From assembly GCF_900110955.1 (NCBI RefSeq), contig NZ_FOFR01000034.1, positions 1-61,947 of the forward strand: DNA of 61,947 bases, written 5' to 3'. Both the position numbers and the translations under genes were made by a program. This document shows positions 50,364 to 59,646 of the stretch, one piece after another. This DNA comes from Lentzea xinjiangensis (GTDB taxonomy: Bacteria > Actinomycetota > Actinomycetes > Mycobacteriales > Pseudonocardiaceae). The notes beneath the pieces were generated by a model. That model did no database searches. It saw nothing but the letters and a program-made list of their open reading frames with translations, and had not been told where the DNA came from. Each line of letters begins with the position of its first letter. The stretch's first letter is position 1.

Positions 50364-52561
50364 GCCTCACAGCGGTGATCTTCCCGGGCCAGGGTGCCCA
50401 GTCGAAGGGCATGGGTCGTGACCTGTTCGACGCCTACCCCGAGCAGGTCGACCAGGCCTCGGCGCTGCTCGGCTACTCGGTGCGGGAGCTGTGCCTGGAC
50501 GATCCTCGGCGCGAGCTGAACCGCACGGAGTTCACGCAGCCCGCCCTGTTCGTGGTCGGTGCGCTGGCCTACCGGCGCTGGAAGGACGAGGGAGGGACCG
50601 GGGCGGCGTTCTTCGCCGGGCACAGCCTGGGTGAGTACTGCGCGCTGCACGCGGCCGGTGCGTTCGACTTCGAGACCGGGCTGCGCCTCGTCCGGCGCCG
50701 GGGTGAGCTGATGGCCGGCGCGGCGGGCGGCGGCATGGTCGCGGTGACCGGCCTGGACCGCGACGAGGTCACCGACCTGCTGCGGCAGGGCGGGTTCGGC
50801 TCGCTCGTGGTGGCGAACGACAACTCGCCCGAGCAGTGCGTGGTGTCGGGAGACGCCGCGTCGATCGAGGCGCTGGGCGAGTTCCTGCACGAGCGGAAGG
50901 TCCGCTGGGTCCGCCTGCGGGTGTCCGGCGCGTTCCACTCCGAGCTCATGCGCCCGGCGCAGCAGGAGTTCCGCCGGTTCCTCGACGGTGTCGCCCTCGG
51001 CAGTCCCGCGACGCCGGTGATCGCGAACGCCACCGCGGCGCCCTACCCGGCCGGCGCCGTGGCGGGGATGCTGGCCGACCACCTGGTGCGCTCGGTGCGC
51101 TGGACCGACACCGTGCGGTACCTGCTCGACGCGGGCGTCACGGAGTTCGTGGAGCTGGGCGGCACCGTGCTGACCAAGCTCGTCGAACGGACCCGCGCGG
51201 CCCACCGCACCCCCGCCGTGCGCGCCCAGGGGCTCGGCAGCGCGGTCTTCCGCGAGCGCCACGGCCTCCGGTTCGCCTACGTCGCGGGCGGCATGTACCG
51301 CGGCGTCAGCTCACCCGAGCTGGTCATCCGGCTCAGCCGCGCCGGCATGCTCGGCTTCCTCGGCACCGGTGGCCTGGACCCGGTGGAGGTGGAACGCGGT
51401 GTCAAGGAGATCCAGGCCGCGGTGGGGCAGGACGGCCCGTACGGCGTCAACGTCATCGCGAACCACGACGACCCGGCGGCCGAGGAGGAGCTGGTCGACC
51501 TCCTGCTGCGCCACCACGTCCGGACGATCGAGGCGTCGGCGTTCATCCAGATGACACCGGCGCTGGTGCGTTACCGGGCCACCGGGCTGCGGCGAGGTCC
51601 TGACGGCGCACCGATCTGCGACCACCGCGTGGTGGCCAAGGTGTCGCGTCCGGAGGTGGCGGCCGCGTTCCTGGCCCCGGCCCCGGACGCGGTCCTGGAC
51701 CGGCTGCGCTCGAGCGGGGCGATCACCGCGGAGCAGGCCGAGCTCGCCCGGCGCGTGCCGATGAGCCACGACGTCATCGTCGAGGCGGACTCCGGCGGGC
51801 ACACCGACGGAGGGATCCCGACCGTGCTGCTGCCGTCGATGCTCGAACTGCGGCGCCGCGCGGAGGCCGAGCGCGGCTACGACGAACCGATCTGCATGGG
51901 ACTGGCCGGCGGGATCGGCACACCGGCCGCGGTCGCGGCGGCGTTCGTGCTCGGCGCCGACTTCGTCGTGACCGGCTCGATCAACCAGTGCACGGTCGAG
52001 GCCGCGACCAGCGACGTGGTCAAGGACATGTTGCAGGACATCGACGTGCAGGACACCGAGTACGCGCCGGCGGGTGACATGTTCGAACTCGGCAGCAAGG
52101 TGCAGGTGCTGCGCAAAGGCGTGTTCTTCCCGGCGCGCGGCAACAAGCTCCACGCGCTCTACACCCACCACGACAGCCTCGACGACCTGCCGGAGAAGAC
52201 CCGTTCGCTGCTCGAACGCACCTACTTCCGCAAGCCGCTGGACGAGGTCTGGGCCGACGTCGTGCGGCACCTGCGGGCGACCGGCAGGGCCGAGCTGGCC
52301 GAGCAGGCCGCCCGGCAGCCGAAGCAGAAGATGGCCCTGGTCTTCCGGCGCTACTTCGGGTACAGCGCGCGGATCGCGCTGGAGGGCAGGCCGGACGACA
52401 AGGTCAACTACCAGGTCCACACAGGACCGGCGCTGGGCTCCTTCAACCAGTGGGTGCGGGACACCCCGCACGCGTCGTGGCGGCACCGGCACGTCGACGA
52501 GGTGGGCCTGATGCTGCTCGACGCCGCGGCGGCACACCTCAGCCGGTTCGCCGCCCGCTGA
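50360..52561 (+). CDS. Trans-acting acyltransferase fused to PfaD-like enoyl reductase (AT-ER)
   Basis: 733 residues. ATG at 50360 overlaps the PKS-B stop. The first 285 residues are a malonyl-CoA transacylase: PGQGAQSKGMG, GHSLGEYCALHAAG with Ser89, Arg in RRRGELM and SGAFHSELM. From about 290 on is an FMN-dependent, nitronate-monooxygenase-like enoyl reductase of the PfaD/PksE family: YVAGGMYRGVSS, YGVNVIANHDD, EADSGGHTDGG, GLAGGIGTPAAVAAAF, FVVTGSINQCTVEAATS. It should load malonate on all modules in trans and reduce an enoyl intermediate, most likely at module 9, whose two halves flank this gene. Iso-migrastatin and lactimidomycin type clusters also carry an AT-ER protein, as I recall. 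No own promoter is seen. Confidence 0.94.
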
Positions 52562-52620
52562 CGTCCGCTTCTTGCTGTCCGATTTGTCTGTGTTACCGCC
52601 GTGGGTGAGGTGACGGGGAC

Positions 52621-52640
52621 CGGAGCGGGAACCCGCTCCG
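52621..52640. repeat. Near-perfect 20-bp palindrome in the AT-ER / PKS-C gap
   Basis: CGGAGCGGG (52621-52629) and CCCGCTCCG (52632-52640) are perfect inverted repeats separated by AA, within the 164-base gap before PKS-C. Too tight a loop for an ideal terminator unless inner pairs open. It could be a weak attenuator or a protein-binding site. Confidence 0.45.
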
Positions 52641-52725
52641 CGACCTTGTGACAGGCGGGTGCCGCGCACCTGCCTCCTGCCCCTGCGGCGCCTCGGTACT
52701 TCCCCGAACGCGAACGGAGCCCGAC

Positions 52726-55700
52726 ATGAGCCACCGCGTCACCTCGGTGACCCAGCTGTACGAACTGGTCAGCCAGGGGCGGATCGGCAAGGCGGAAGCG
52801 GTACGCCTGGCCAGGCAGTTGCAGGGGGCTGGGCAGGCGCAGAAGGCTGAACAGCCGCAGGAGGCAGAGCAGGCCGGACCCGCGGTGCCGTCCGGTGTCG
52901 ACCCGGAGGTGCTGCGGGACCGGGTGTGCGACGTCCTGGCGGACAAGGTCCGGCAGTTGCTCAAGGTCAGCGCCGACGACCTGGACGTCGACGTCGACCT
53001 CAGCGAGTACGGGCTCGACTCGGTGATCATCACCCAGCTCGCGAGCATGGTCAACGACGCGCTGGGCGTCGACATCAAGCCCACCACGATGTTCGACCAC
53101 CCGAACCTGCGCGCGCTGGCGGCGCACATCGCCGACGAGCACGGCTCCGGGCTCGCCGCCCGCCTCGGTCTGCGCCCCGCCACCGTTCCGGTGGCGCGGG
53201 AAGAGGCCTCGCCCGTGGTGCCGTCACCCGTCTCCGAGCCCGTGGCACCGGCGCGGCCTGCCCCCGCACCCGCGGCACTTCCGCGACAGGCTCCCGCCGC
53301 CGAGGACCGGGGGACGGACGCCATCGCGATCATCGGGGTGAGCTGTCGCTTCCCGCAGGCGGACGACCTCGACGCCTTCTGGCACAACCTCCACGAGGGC
53401 CGCGACTGCATCAGCGAGGTGCCCGCCGACCGCTGGGACTGGCGGGAGCTGTACGGCGACCCGTTCGCGGAGGAGGGCCGCACGACCGTCAAGTGGGGCG
53501 GGTTCGTGGACGGTGTCGCCGACTTCGACCCGGAGTTCTTCGGCATCGCGCCGCGCGAGGCGCGGTTGATGGATCCCCAGCACCGGTTGCTCATGCTGCA
53601 CGTGTGGAAGGCGCTGGAGGACGCGGGCTACGCGGCCTCCTCGCTGGCCGGCAGCGATCTGGGCATCATCGTGGGCACCGCGGGCACGGGGTACCACCGG
53701 TTGATCGAGCAGCACGCGCGTGGCGGGGACGGTGTGGCCGCGACGGCCACCGTGCCGTCCATCGGCCCCAACAGGATGAGCTTCTTCCTCGACGTGCACG
53801 GCCCGAGCGAGCCGGTCGAGACGGCGTGCTCCAGTTCTCTCGTCGCCCTGCACCGGGCGGTGACCGCGTTGGAACGGGGTGAGTGCTCGATGGCGGTGGC
53901 GGGCGGGGTCAACACCGTGCCCGTGCCGGACGGCCACATCAGCTTCGGCCGGGCGGGGATGCTCAGCGACGACGGCCGCTGCAAGTCGTTCTCCGACCGC
54001 GCCGACGGCTACTCCCGCGGCGAGGGCGTCGGGATGCTCGTGCTCAAGAAGCTCTCCGCGGCCGAACGCGATGGCGACCACATCCACGGCGTGATCCGTG
54101 CGACCGCGGTCAACCACGGCGGCCGCGCCAACTCGCTGACCGCGCCGAACCCGAGGGCGCAGGCGGCGGTGATCCTCGACGCCCACCGCCGGGCGGGCGT
54201 CGACCCGCGCACGATCGGCTACGTCGAAGCGCACGGCACCGGCACGAAGCTCGGCGATCCCGTGGAGGTCAACGGTCTCCGGGACGCTTTCCGGCAGCTC
54301 TACGCCGACTTCGGGACCGAGGTCGGCGGGACCCACTGCGGCATCGGCACGGTCAAGACCAACATCGGGCACCTCGAGCTGTCCGCCGGCATCGCCGGCG
54401 TGATCAAGGTGCTGCTGCAGATGCGGCACCGCACCCTGGTCGAGAGCCTGCACTGCGAGACCGTCAACCCGTACGTCGACCTGGACGGCAGTCCCTTCTT
54501 CCTGGTGCGCGAACGGCAGCACTGGCCGGCGCCCCTCGACGCCGACGGCAGGGAGCTCCCGCGCAGGGCCGGCGTCAGCTCGTTCGGCTTCGGCGGCGCG
54601 AACGCGCACGTCGTGATCGAGGAGTACCGCGCGCCCGCCGCCACCACCACCGCGAACGCCGCGCAGGGGCCGTTCGCCATCGTGCTGTCCGCCAGGGAAC
54701 CCGGCACCCTGGTGGCTCGCGCCCGGCAGTTGCTGTCCTGGCTCGACGACCGCACGCCGTCCGACGTCGACCTGGCGGGCCTGGCGTACACCCTCCAGGT
54801 CGGCAGGGTGGCGATGCCCGAACGGCTCGCCTTCACCGCGCGGACCGTGGAGGACCTGCGGGAGGTGCTGAGCGCGTTCGTGGCCGGTGAGCTGCCGGGG
54901 CACGTGCACCGGGGCAGCCCGCAGCCGAACGGGTTGTGGAAGGTGCTCGCCGCGGACGAGGACATCGCCGCCGCGATGGACACCTGGGTCGCCAAGGGCA
55001 AGTTGTCGCGCCTGCTCGAACTGTGGGCCGGTGGCTTCGACTTCGACTGGCGGCGGCTGTACGGCGACACCCCGCCGCGCCGCGTCCCGCTGCCGTCGTA
55101 CCCGTTCAACCTGCGCCGCTTCTGGATCGCCGACGGCGCTTCCCGCGCCGCCACCGCACCGCACGGCCCGCACGTGTTGAGCGGCAACGAGTTCTACGTG
55201 CGCGACCACCTCGTGCGCGGGGTTCCGGTGCTGCCCGCGGTCGCCTACCTCGAACTGGCGAGGGAAGCGTTCACCTCCGGTGCCGCGGTCACCGGCCTGC
55301 GGCTGCGTGACGTGTGCTGGCTGCGGCCCATCGAGGTCACCGGAAGCTGCGGCGTCGAGGTGAGCCTCTCGCCCCCGCACGGCTCGGGAGCGCGCGAGTT
55401 CGCGGTGCGGGTGGCGGGCGCGGAGGCGGTGCACGCCCAAGGCGTCGGACACCTCGACGAGGCTCTCGCCAGGACCACCGAGACGATCGACGTGCGACGG
55501 CTGCTCGACACCTGTGCGCGCGGCATGGACTCCGGCGAGTTCTACCGGCTCTACGAGCGCCTCGGCATGAGCTACGGCCCGGCCCTGCGCGCTGTCCGCT
55601 CCCTGCACGTCGGCGACGGCGTGGCGGTGGCGCGGCTGACCGTTCCGCGTGAGGCCGAGTCGCCGCTGGTGCTCAACCCCAGTGTTCTCGACGGCGCCTT

Positions 55701-58700
55701 CCAGGCCGTCCTCGGCGCGTGGAGCGGTGAGGACCCCGGTGCGGAAGGTCGTCTCGCGCTGCCCTTCGCGGTGCGCGAGGTCCAGGTGCGGGCCGCGACA
55801 CCCGCGGACGGCTGGGTCGTCGTCCGCGGCGGCGCCGAGGACCGCGGTGGTGACGTGCACCGGTTCGACATCGACGTCTGCGACGCCGACGGGCTCGTCT
55901 GCGTGAGGATGCTCGGGTTCAGCATCAAGGCCCTGCCGGCGCCCGCGCTCCCGGCGGAGGCCAGGACCTGCCTCATGGCACCGGTGTGGGACGCCGTCCG
56001 GGTGGATCCCGTCCCGGCATGGCCCGCCGAGCAGGCCCGGGTGGTGCTGTTCGGCGGGGACGCGGCGGAGCGGGCCGCGTTCCGCGAGCTCCGGCCGCGC
56101 GTTGTGGTGCTGGACCCCGAGAGCACCGTGGAGGAGCTGACCTCCGCCCTTCCGGCCGACGCCGAGCACGTGGTGGTGCTGGACCCGGTGGCCGCCGGCA
56201 CGGCGTTCCGCCTCGTCAAGGCGGTGCAGGCGAGCGGTGGTGACGGCCGGGAGATCGGCTGGACGGTGATCACCAGGCAGGCCCGGCTCCTCCCCGGCGA
56301 CGAGGTGGTGAACCCGGCGGGGGCCGGCGCGCACGGCCTGTTCGGCTCGCTCGCCCGTGAGTGTCCACAGTGGCCGGTCCGGGTGGTGGACGTGCCCGCC
56401 GGTGAGCCCGTGCCGTGGAACGAGGTGCTGGAGCTGGCCCCGCAGCCCGGCGGCGCGCTGCTGGCACGCCGGGACGGCGAGTGGTACCGCCAGGGGCTGC
56501 TGGAGCTGACCGAGCCCGTTCCGGCCGGACCCGTGCACGAGAACCTGCGGCCGGACGACGTGGTCGTGGCCGTCGGCGGCGCCGGGGGCATCGGCGTCGT
56601 CTGGACCGAGCACCTGATCCGCCGGTACAAGGCGCGGGTGGTGTGGATCGGCCGCCGTCCGCTCGACGACAGGATCGAGGAGCTCCGCCACCGGCTTTCG
56701 GCCCACGGGCCCGCCCCCGACTACATCCAGGCCGACGCCACCGACCCGGCGGCGTTGCGGCGCGCCCGTGACGAGGTCGTGCGCCGCTACGGCCCGGTGC
56801 GGGGGGTGCTGCACTCCACCATCGTGCTCGGGGACCAGAGCCTGGCGCGGATGGACGAGGAGCGGTTCGGCGCGACCTACGCGGCCAAGGCCGAGGTGGC
56901 GGTGAACATCGCGGAGGTGTTCGCGGACGAGCCACTGGACTTCGTCGTGTTCTTCTCCTCGCTCCAGTCGTTCCTCACCTCACCCGGGCAGGCCAACTAC
57001 GCCGCGGGCTGCACGTTCGCCGACGCCTACGCCGAGCACCTGCGCACCCGGCTCTCCTGCCCCGTCAAGGTGGTCAACTGGGGCTACTGGGGTGGCGTGG
57101 GCGTCGCCGCCGACGACGCCCACCGCGAGCGGATGGCCAAGGGCGGGGTCGGCTCGATCGAGCCCGCCGAGGGAATGGCCGCCTACGACACGCTCATGGG
57201 CGGCCGGCGTTCCCAGCTGGCGCTGATCAAGGTGACGAACACCCGCGCGTTGGACGGGCTCCTGGGCGACGACGTGGTCGAGCACGTCGCGCCCGTCTCC
57301 CCGGAGCTGGCCGGCGTCCTGCGGGACAGCCGCGCACGGGGCGGCGAGCACACCGGCGCACTCGACGCCGAACTGGTGAAGGTCACCTGGGCCGTTCTGC
57401 GCTCGCTCGGGTTGTTCGAGGAAGACGGTCCTCGCGACGCCGTGCAGTGGCGGGAGAGCGGCGGGATCACCGAACAGCACGACCACTGGTTGCGGCACAC
57501 CCTGGACCTGCTGGCGGACGCCGGTTTCCTGGTCCGTGACCGCGATGGCCGCTACCGCCGCGCCGAAGGCGCGCCGGAGGACGTCGGCGAGATCTGGGCG
57601 GAGTGGGACCGGCAGCGCGACACCTGGCCGGACGACGAGCCCACCAGTGCGCGCGTTCTCCTCGCCGACACCGCTCTGCGCGCGCTGGGAGAGGTTCTGA
57701 CGGGTCGCCGCCCGGCAACCGGCGAGGTGCTCGACCCGGTCACCGAGCAGGTGACCGGGGTGCTGGCGGAGTCGCTCGCCGACTACGTGCGGCACCGCCT
57801 GGCGGACGATCCCACGACCGAGCTGCGGGTGCTGGAGATCGGCGGTGCCGGAGACACCGCGCTCCGCGGCCTGGAGCCGTGGCGCGACCACCTCGACACC
57901 TGCCGCCGCACCGTGTCCGACATCGAGAAACCGCCTGCCGGGCAACACGTCGAGACCGGCACGTTCGACGTCGTCATCGCCGCCGGGCTGCGGAGTGCCG
58001 CGCAGGACGTCCGCGTCGCTCTGCGCCACACCAAGGCGGCCCTGCGCGCCAACGGGATCCTGCTGCTCACCGAAGAAGTGAGCGGAGGCCTGCTCAGCCA
58101 CCTCACCTCCGGCCTCCTGCCGAGGCGGCCCGGTGCCGAGGTGCCCACGGCGGACGGGTGGCGGCGGCTGCTGCTCGAAGCGGGCTTCCGCGGAGCGTTC
58201 ACCGCGGCCGAGAGCGCGGTGGGACAGCAGGTCTTCGTCGCCGAGAGCGACGGTGCCATCCGCCGGCCGAGGGCCGCGGCCGTTCCGGTCGAGGCACCCC
58301 GCTCGGTCCCCGCGGAGCGGGACACCGCTCCGGGCACGGTCGCCGAGCGCGTGACGGCACTGCTGGCCGACGTCCTCGACCTCGACCCCGCGGAGCTGGA
58401 GCTCGACGTGCCCCTGCGGCGCCACGGCTTCGACTCGATCTTCATGGCCCAGTTCCTGTCCCAGTTGAAGAAGCACGTCGACGACACGCTGTCGTTGGAC
58501 GTCATCGCCGAGTGCGAGACGCTGCGGGACGTCCTCGACGCCGTCGGCGCGACGGCCGCGCCCGTGGTGGAGGTGCAGGACCACCCCGAGCTCATCCAGA
58601 TGAACCGGGGCCGCGAGGGCAGGCCCGTCTTCTGGATCCACCACGGCAACGGGGGAGTGGAGTCCTACCGGCCGCTGGCCGACCGCTCCGGACGCCCGTT

Positions 58701-59538
58701 CTACGGGATCCAGCCGAGGGGGTGGGCCGGGTCCGGCGAGATCCTCGGCGGGCAGGTGCCGATGGCCCGGCACTACGCGTCGCTCATCCGCGCCGTGCAG
58801 CCGGAGGGGCCCTACGACATCGGTGGCTTCTCGCTGGGCGGCCTGCTGGCCTACGAGGTCGTGCGCCAGCTCCAGCTCCAGGGCGCGCAGGTGAACACCC
58901 TCGTCATGCTCGACTCCCTGGACGCTCCGGCGACCAACCAGGTCAACGCCATCATGCAGGGCGGCAGGACCGAGCCGGACGCGGTGGCCAAGGTCTCCGC
59001 GTTCCGCGCGGTCAACCTCGTGCTCGGCAACAACCGCCTGGACGCCGGGAGCGGCACGACCCCGATCCTGCACCGCGACGACGTGGATCCGGGCCTGCCC
59101 TACCCGGAGTTCTTCGACTCGCTCATCGCGGCGGCCCTGGCCGCGGGGATCACCAAGACCGAAGCGCAGCTGCGCAAGCAGGTCACCCAGCTCGCCCGGT
59201 ACTTCGAGGTCATGCAGGGCGAGCACTACGTGACGTCGCGCCTGCCACGGCCGGACTCGGTGTCCTGCTACTACTTCCGCAACCGCAGCGGCCGGTTCTT
59301 CGGCGACTTCAGGGACTACATGGTGCTCTTCGACAACCCGGAGCTGCCCGGGCTCGACGGCGTCGAGTACTGGCGCGACTGGGAGCGCCAGATCGACGAC
59401 TTCTCCGTGACCGTGGTCGACACCGACAGCCACGCGGACGTCATGACCGCGCCTCAGTCGCTGGAGAAGGTGCTCCGCCTGTGCGACGAGATCTACGCGC
59501 ACGGCGTGGAAGCGGCGCGGCCGGCCACCCAGTCCTGA
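52726..59538 (+). CDS. PKS-C: final trans-AT PKS with ACP10, module 10 and thioesterase
   Basis: 2270 residues from ATG 52726; the frame extends upstream to 52648, but MSHRVTSVTQLYELVSQGRIGKA is a typical small N-terminal docking helix. Domain order: docking 52738-52826, ACP10 52891-53140 (Ser in YGLDSVII, codon 53020), KS10 53311-54635 (Cys in ETACSSSLVA, codon 53827; EAHGTGTKLGDP; NIGHLE), DH10 55168-55945 (HLVRGVPVLP, LDGAFQ), KR10 55975-57235 (VGGAGGIGV, Tyr in NYAAGCTF), degenerate methyltransferase 57355-58260, ACP11 58333-58555 (Ser in HGFDSIFM), thioesterase 58560-59510. ACP10 completes module 9 begun on PKS-B. Module 10 should give an alpha,beta-unsaturated thioester. The thioesterase releases it, probably as a macrolactone. 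There is a 164-base gap upstream. Confidence 0.94.
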   Translation: MSHRVTSVTQLYELVSQGRIGKAEAVRLARQLQGAGQAQKAEQPQEAEQAGPAVPSGVDPEVLRDRVCDVLADKVRQLLKVSADDLDVDVDLSEYGLDSVIITQLASMVNDALGVDIKPTTMFDHPNLRALAAHIADEHGSGLAARLGLRPATVPVAREEASPVVPSPVSEPVAPARPAPAPAALPRQAPAAEDRGTDAIAIIGVSCRFPQADDLDAFWHNLHEGRDCISEVPADRWDWRELYGDPFAEEGRTTVKWGGFVDGVADFDPEFFGIAPREARLMDPQHRLLMLHVWKALEDAGYAASSLAGSDLGIIVGTAGTGYHRLIEQHARGGDGVAATATVPSIGPNRMSFFLDVHGPSEPVETACSSSLVALHRAVTALERGECSMAVAGGVNTVPVPDGHISFGRAGMLSDDGRCKSFSDRADGYSRGEGVGMLVLKKLSAAERDGDHIHGVIRATAVNHGGRANSLTAPNPRAQAAVILDAHRRAGVDPRTIGYVEAHGTGTKLGDPVEVNGLRDAFRQLYADFGTEVGGTHCGIGTVKTNIGHLELSAGIAGVIKVLLQMRHRTLVESLHCETVNPYVDLDGSPFFLVRERQHWPAPLDADGRELPRRAGVSSFGFGGANAHVVIEEYRAPAATTTANAAQGPFAIVLSAREPGTLVARARQLLSWLDDRTPSDVDLAGLAYTLQVGRVAMPERLAFTARTVEDLREVLSAFVAGELPGHVHRGSPQPNGLWKVLAADEDIAAAMDTWVAKGKLSRLLELWAGGFDFDWRRLYGDTPPRRVPLPSYPFNLRRFWIADGASRAATAPHGPHVLSGNEFYVRDHLVRGVPVLPAVAYLELAREAFTSGAAVTGLRLRDVCWLRPIEVTGSCGVEVSLSPPHGSGAREFAVRVAGAEAVHAQGVGHLDEALARTTETIDVRRLLDTCARGMDSGEFYRLYERLGMSYGPALRAVRSLHVGDGVAVARLTVPREAESPLVLNPSVLDGAFQAVLGAWSGEDPGAEGRLALPFAVREVQVRAATPADGWVVVRGGAEDRGGDVHRFDIDVCDADGLVCVRMLGFSIKALPAPALPAEARTCLMAPVWDAVRVDPVPAWPAEQARVVLFGGDAAERAAFRELRPRVVVLDPESTVEELTSALPADAEHVVVLDPVAAGTAFRLVKAVQASGGDGREIGWTVITRQARLLPGDEVVNPAGAGAHGLFGSLARECPQWPVRVVDVPAGEPVPWNEVLELAPQPGGALLARRDGEWYRQGLLELTEPVPAGPVHENLRPDDVVVAVGGAGGIGVVWTEHLIRRYKARVVWIGRRPLDDRIEELRHRLSAHGPAPDYIQADATDPAALRRARDEVVRRYGPVRGVLHSTIVLGDQSLARMDEERFGATYAAKAEVAVNIAEVFADEPLDFVVFFSSLQSFLTSPGQANYAAGCTFADAYAEHLRTRLSCPVKVVNWGYWGGVGVAADDAHRERMAKGGVGSIEPAEGMAAYDTLMGGRRSQLALIKVTNTRALDGLLGDDVVEHVAPVSPELAGVLRDSRARGGEHTGALDAELVKVTWAVLRSLGLFEEDGPRDAVQWRESGGITEQHDHWLRHTLDLLADAGFLVRDRDGRYRRAEGAPEDVGEIWAEWDRQRDTWPDDEPTSARVLLADTALRALGEVLTGRRPATGEVLDPVTEQVTGVLAESLADYVRHRLADDPTTELRVLEIGGAGDTALRGLEPWRDHLDTCRRTVSDIEKPPAGQHVETGTFDVVIAAGLRSAAQDVRVALRHTKAALRANGILLLTEEVSGGLLSHLTSGLLPRRPGAEVPTADGWRRLLLEAGFRGAFTAAESAVGQQVFVAESDGAIRRPRAAAVPVEAPRSVPAERDTAPGTVAERVTALLADVLDLDPAELELDVPLRRHGFDSIFMAQFLSQLKKHVDDTLSLDVIAECETLRDVLDAVGATAAPVVEVQDHPELIQMNRGREGRPVFWIHHGNGGVESYRPLADRSGRPFYGIQPRGWAGSGEILGGQVPMARHYASLIRAVQPEGPYDIGGFSLGGLLAYEVVRQLQLQGAQVNTLVMLDSLDAPATNQVNAIMQGGRTEPDAVAKVSAFRAVNLVLGNNRLDAGSGTTPILHRDDVDPGLPYPEFFDSLIAAALAAGITKTEAQLRKQVTQLARYFEVMQGEHYVTSRLPRPDSVSCYYFRNRSGRFFGDFRDYMVLFDNPELPGLDGVEYWRDWERQIDDFSVTVVDTDSHADVMTAPQSLEKVLRLCDEIYAHGVEAARPATQS
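57355..58260 (+). other. Degenerate C-methyltransferase domain in module 10
   Basis: Compared with MT5 and MT6, the SAM-binding motif EIGAGTGGT is replaced by EIGGAGDTALRGL. The preceding conserved block (LVEAVYRxNPVADYFN in MT5) is shortened and lost, and the segment between it and FDVVIAAGL is much reduced. Flanking parts (TKAALRANGILLLTEE, LTSGLL, GQQVFVAESDG) still align clearly. It is very probably inactive, which agrees with an unmethylated carbon next to the lactone carbonyl. Confidence 0.78.
58560..59510 (+). other. Terminal thioesterase domain
   Basis: An alpha/beta-hydrolase thioesterase closes PKS-C. The oxyanion-side motif is VFWIHHGNGGVESYRPL. The nucleophile Ser (codon 58831) is in GGFSLGGLLAYEV. 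The Asp is probably in VMLDSLD and the His in DTDSHADVM. It should release the chain from ACP11, either by hydrolysis or by attack of the module 6 hydroxyl to form a ring. Confidence 0.88.
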
Positions 59539-59607
59539 CGGGGCAGGCGGGAGCCTCCCGAATGACGGCTCCCGATGGTGGCTACCGCGGTGGCTCCCGC
59601 CTGCCCG
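59535..59607. promoter_or_regulatory. Long hairpin with two competing right arms between PKS-C and metK
   Basis: The left arm GACGGGGCAGGCGGGAGCC (59535-59553) pairs with GGCTCCCGCCTGCCCGTC (59590-59607) with one bulged G. A second copy of GGCTCCCG at 59565-59572 can instead pair with CGGGAGCC (59546-59553) to form a small early hairpin. The two structures exclude each other. It could be a plain terminator for the PKS operon or an attenuator for metK. No match to a SAM or SAH riboswitch core was seen. Confidence 0.5.
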
Positions 59608-59646
59608 TCCTCAGCAACCCCACCCCTCTTCAAGGAGCGCTTTGCG

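Noticed and set aside
53311..54635. KS10 as a non-elongating KS of a dehydrating bimodule
   Set aside because: Its Cys, HGTGT and NIGHLE motifs are all intact, and the inferred product needs it to elongate.
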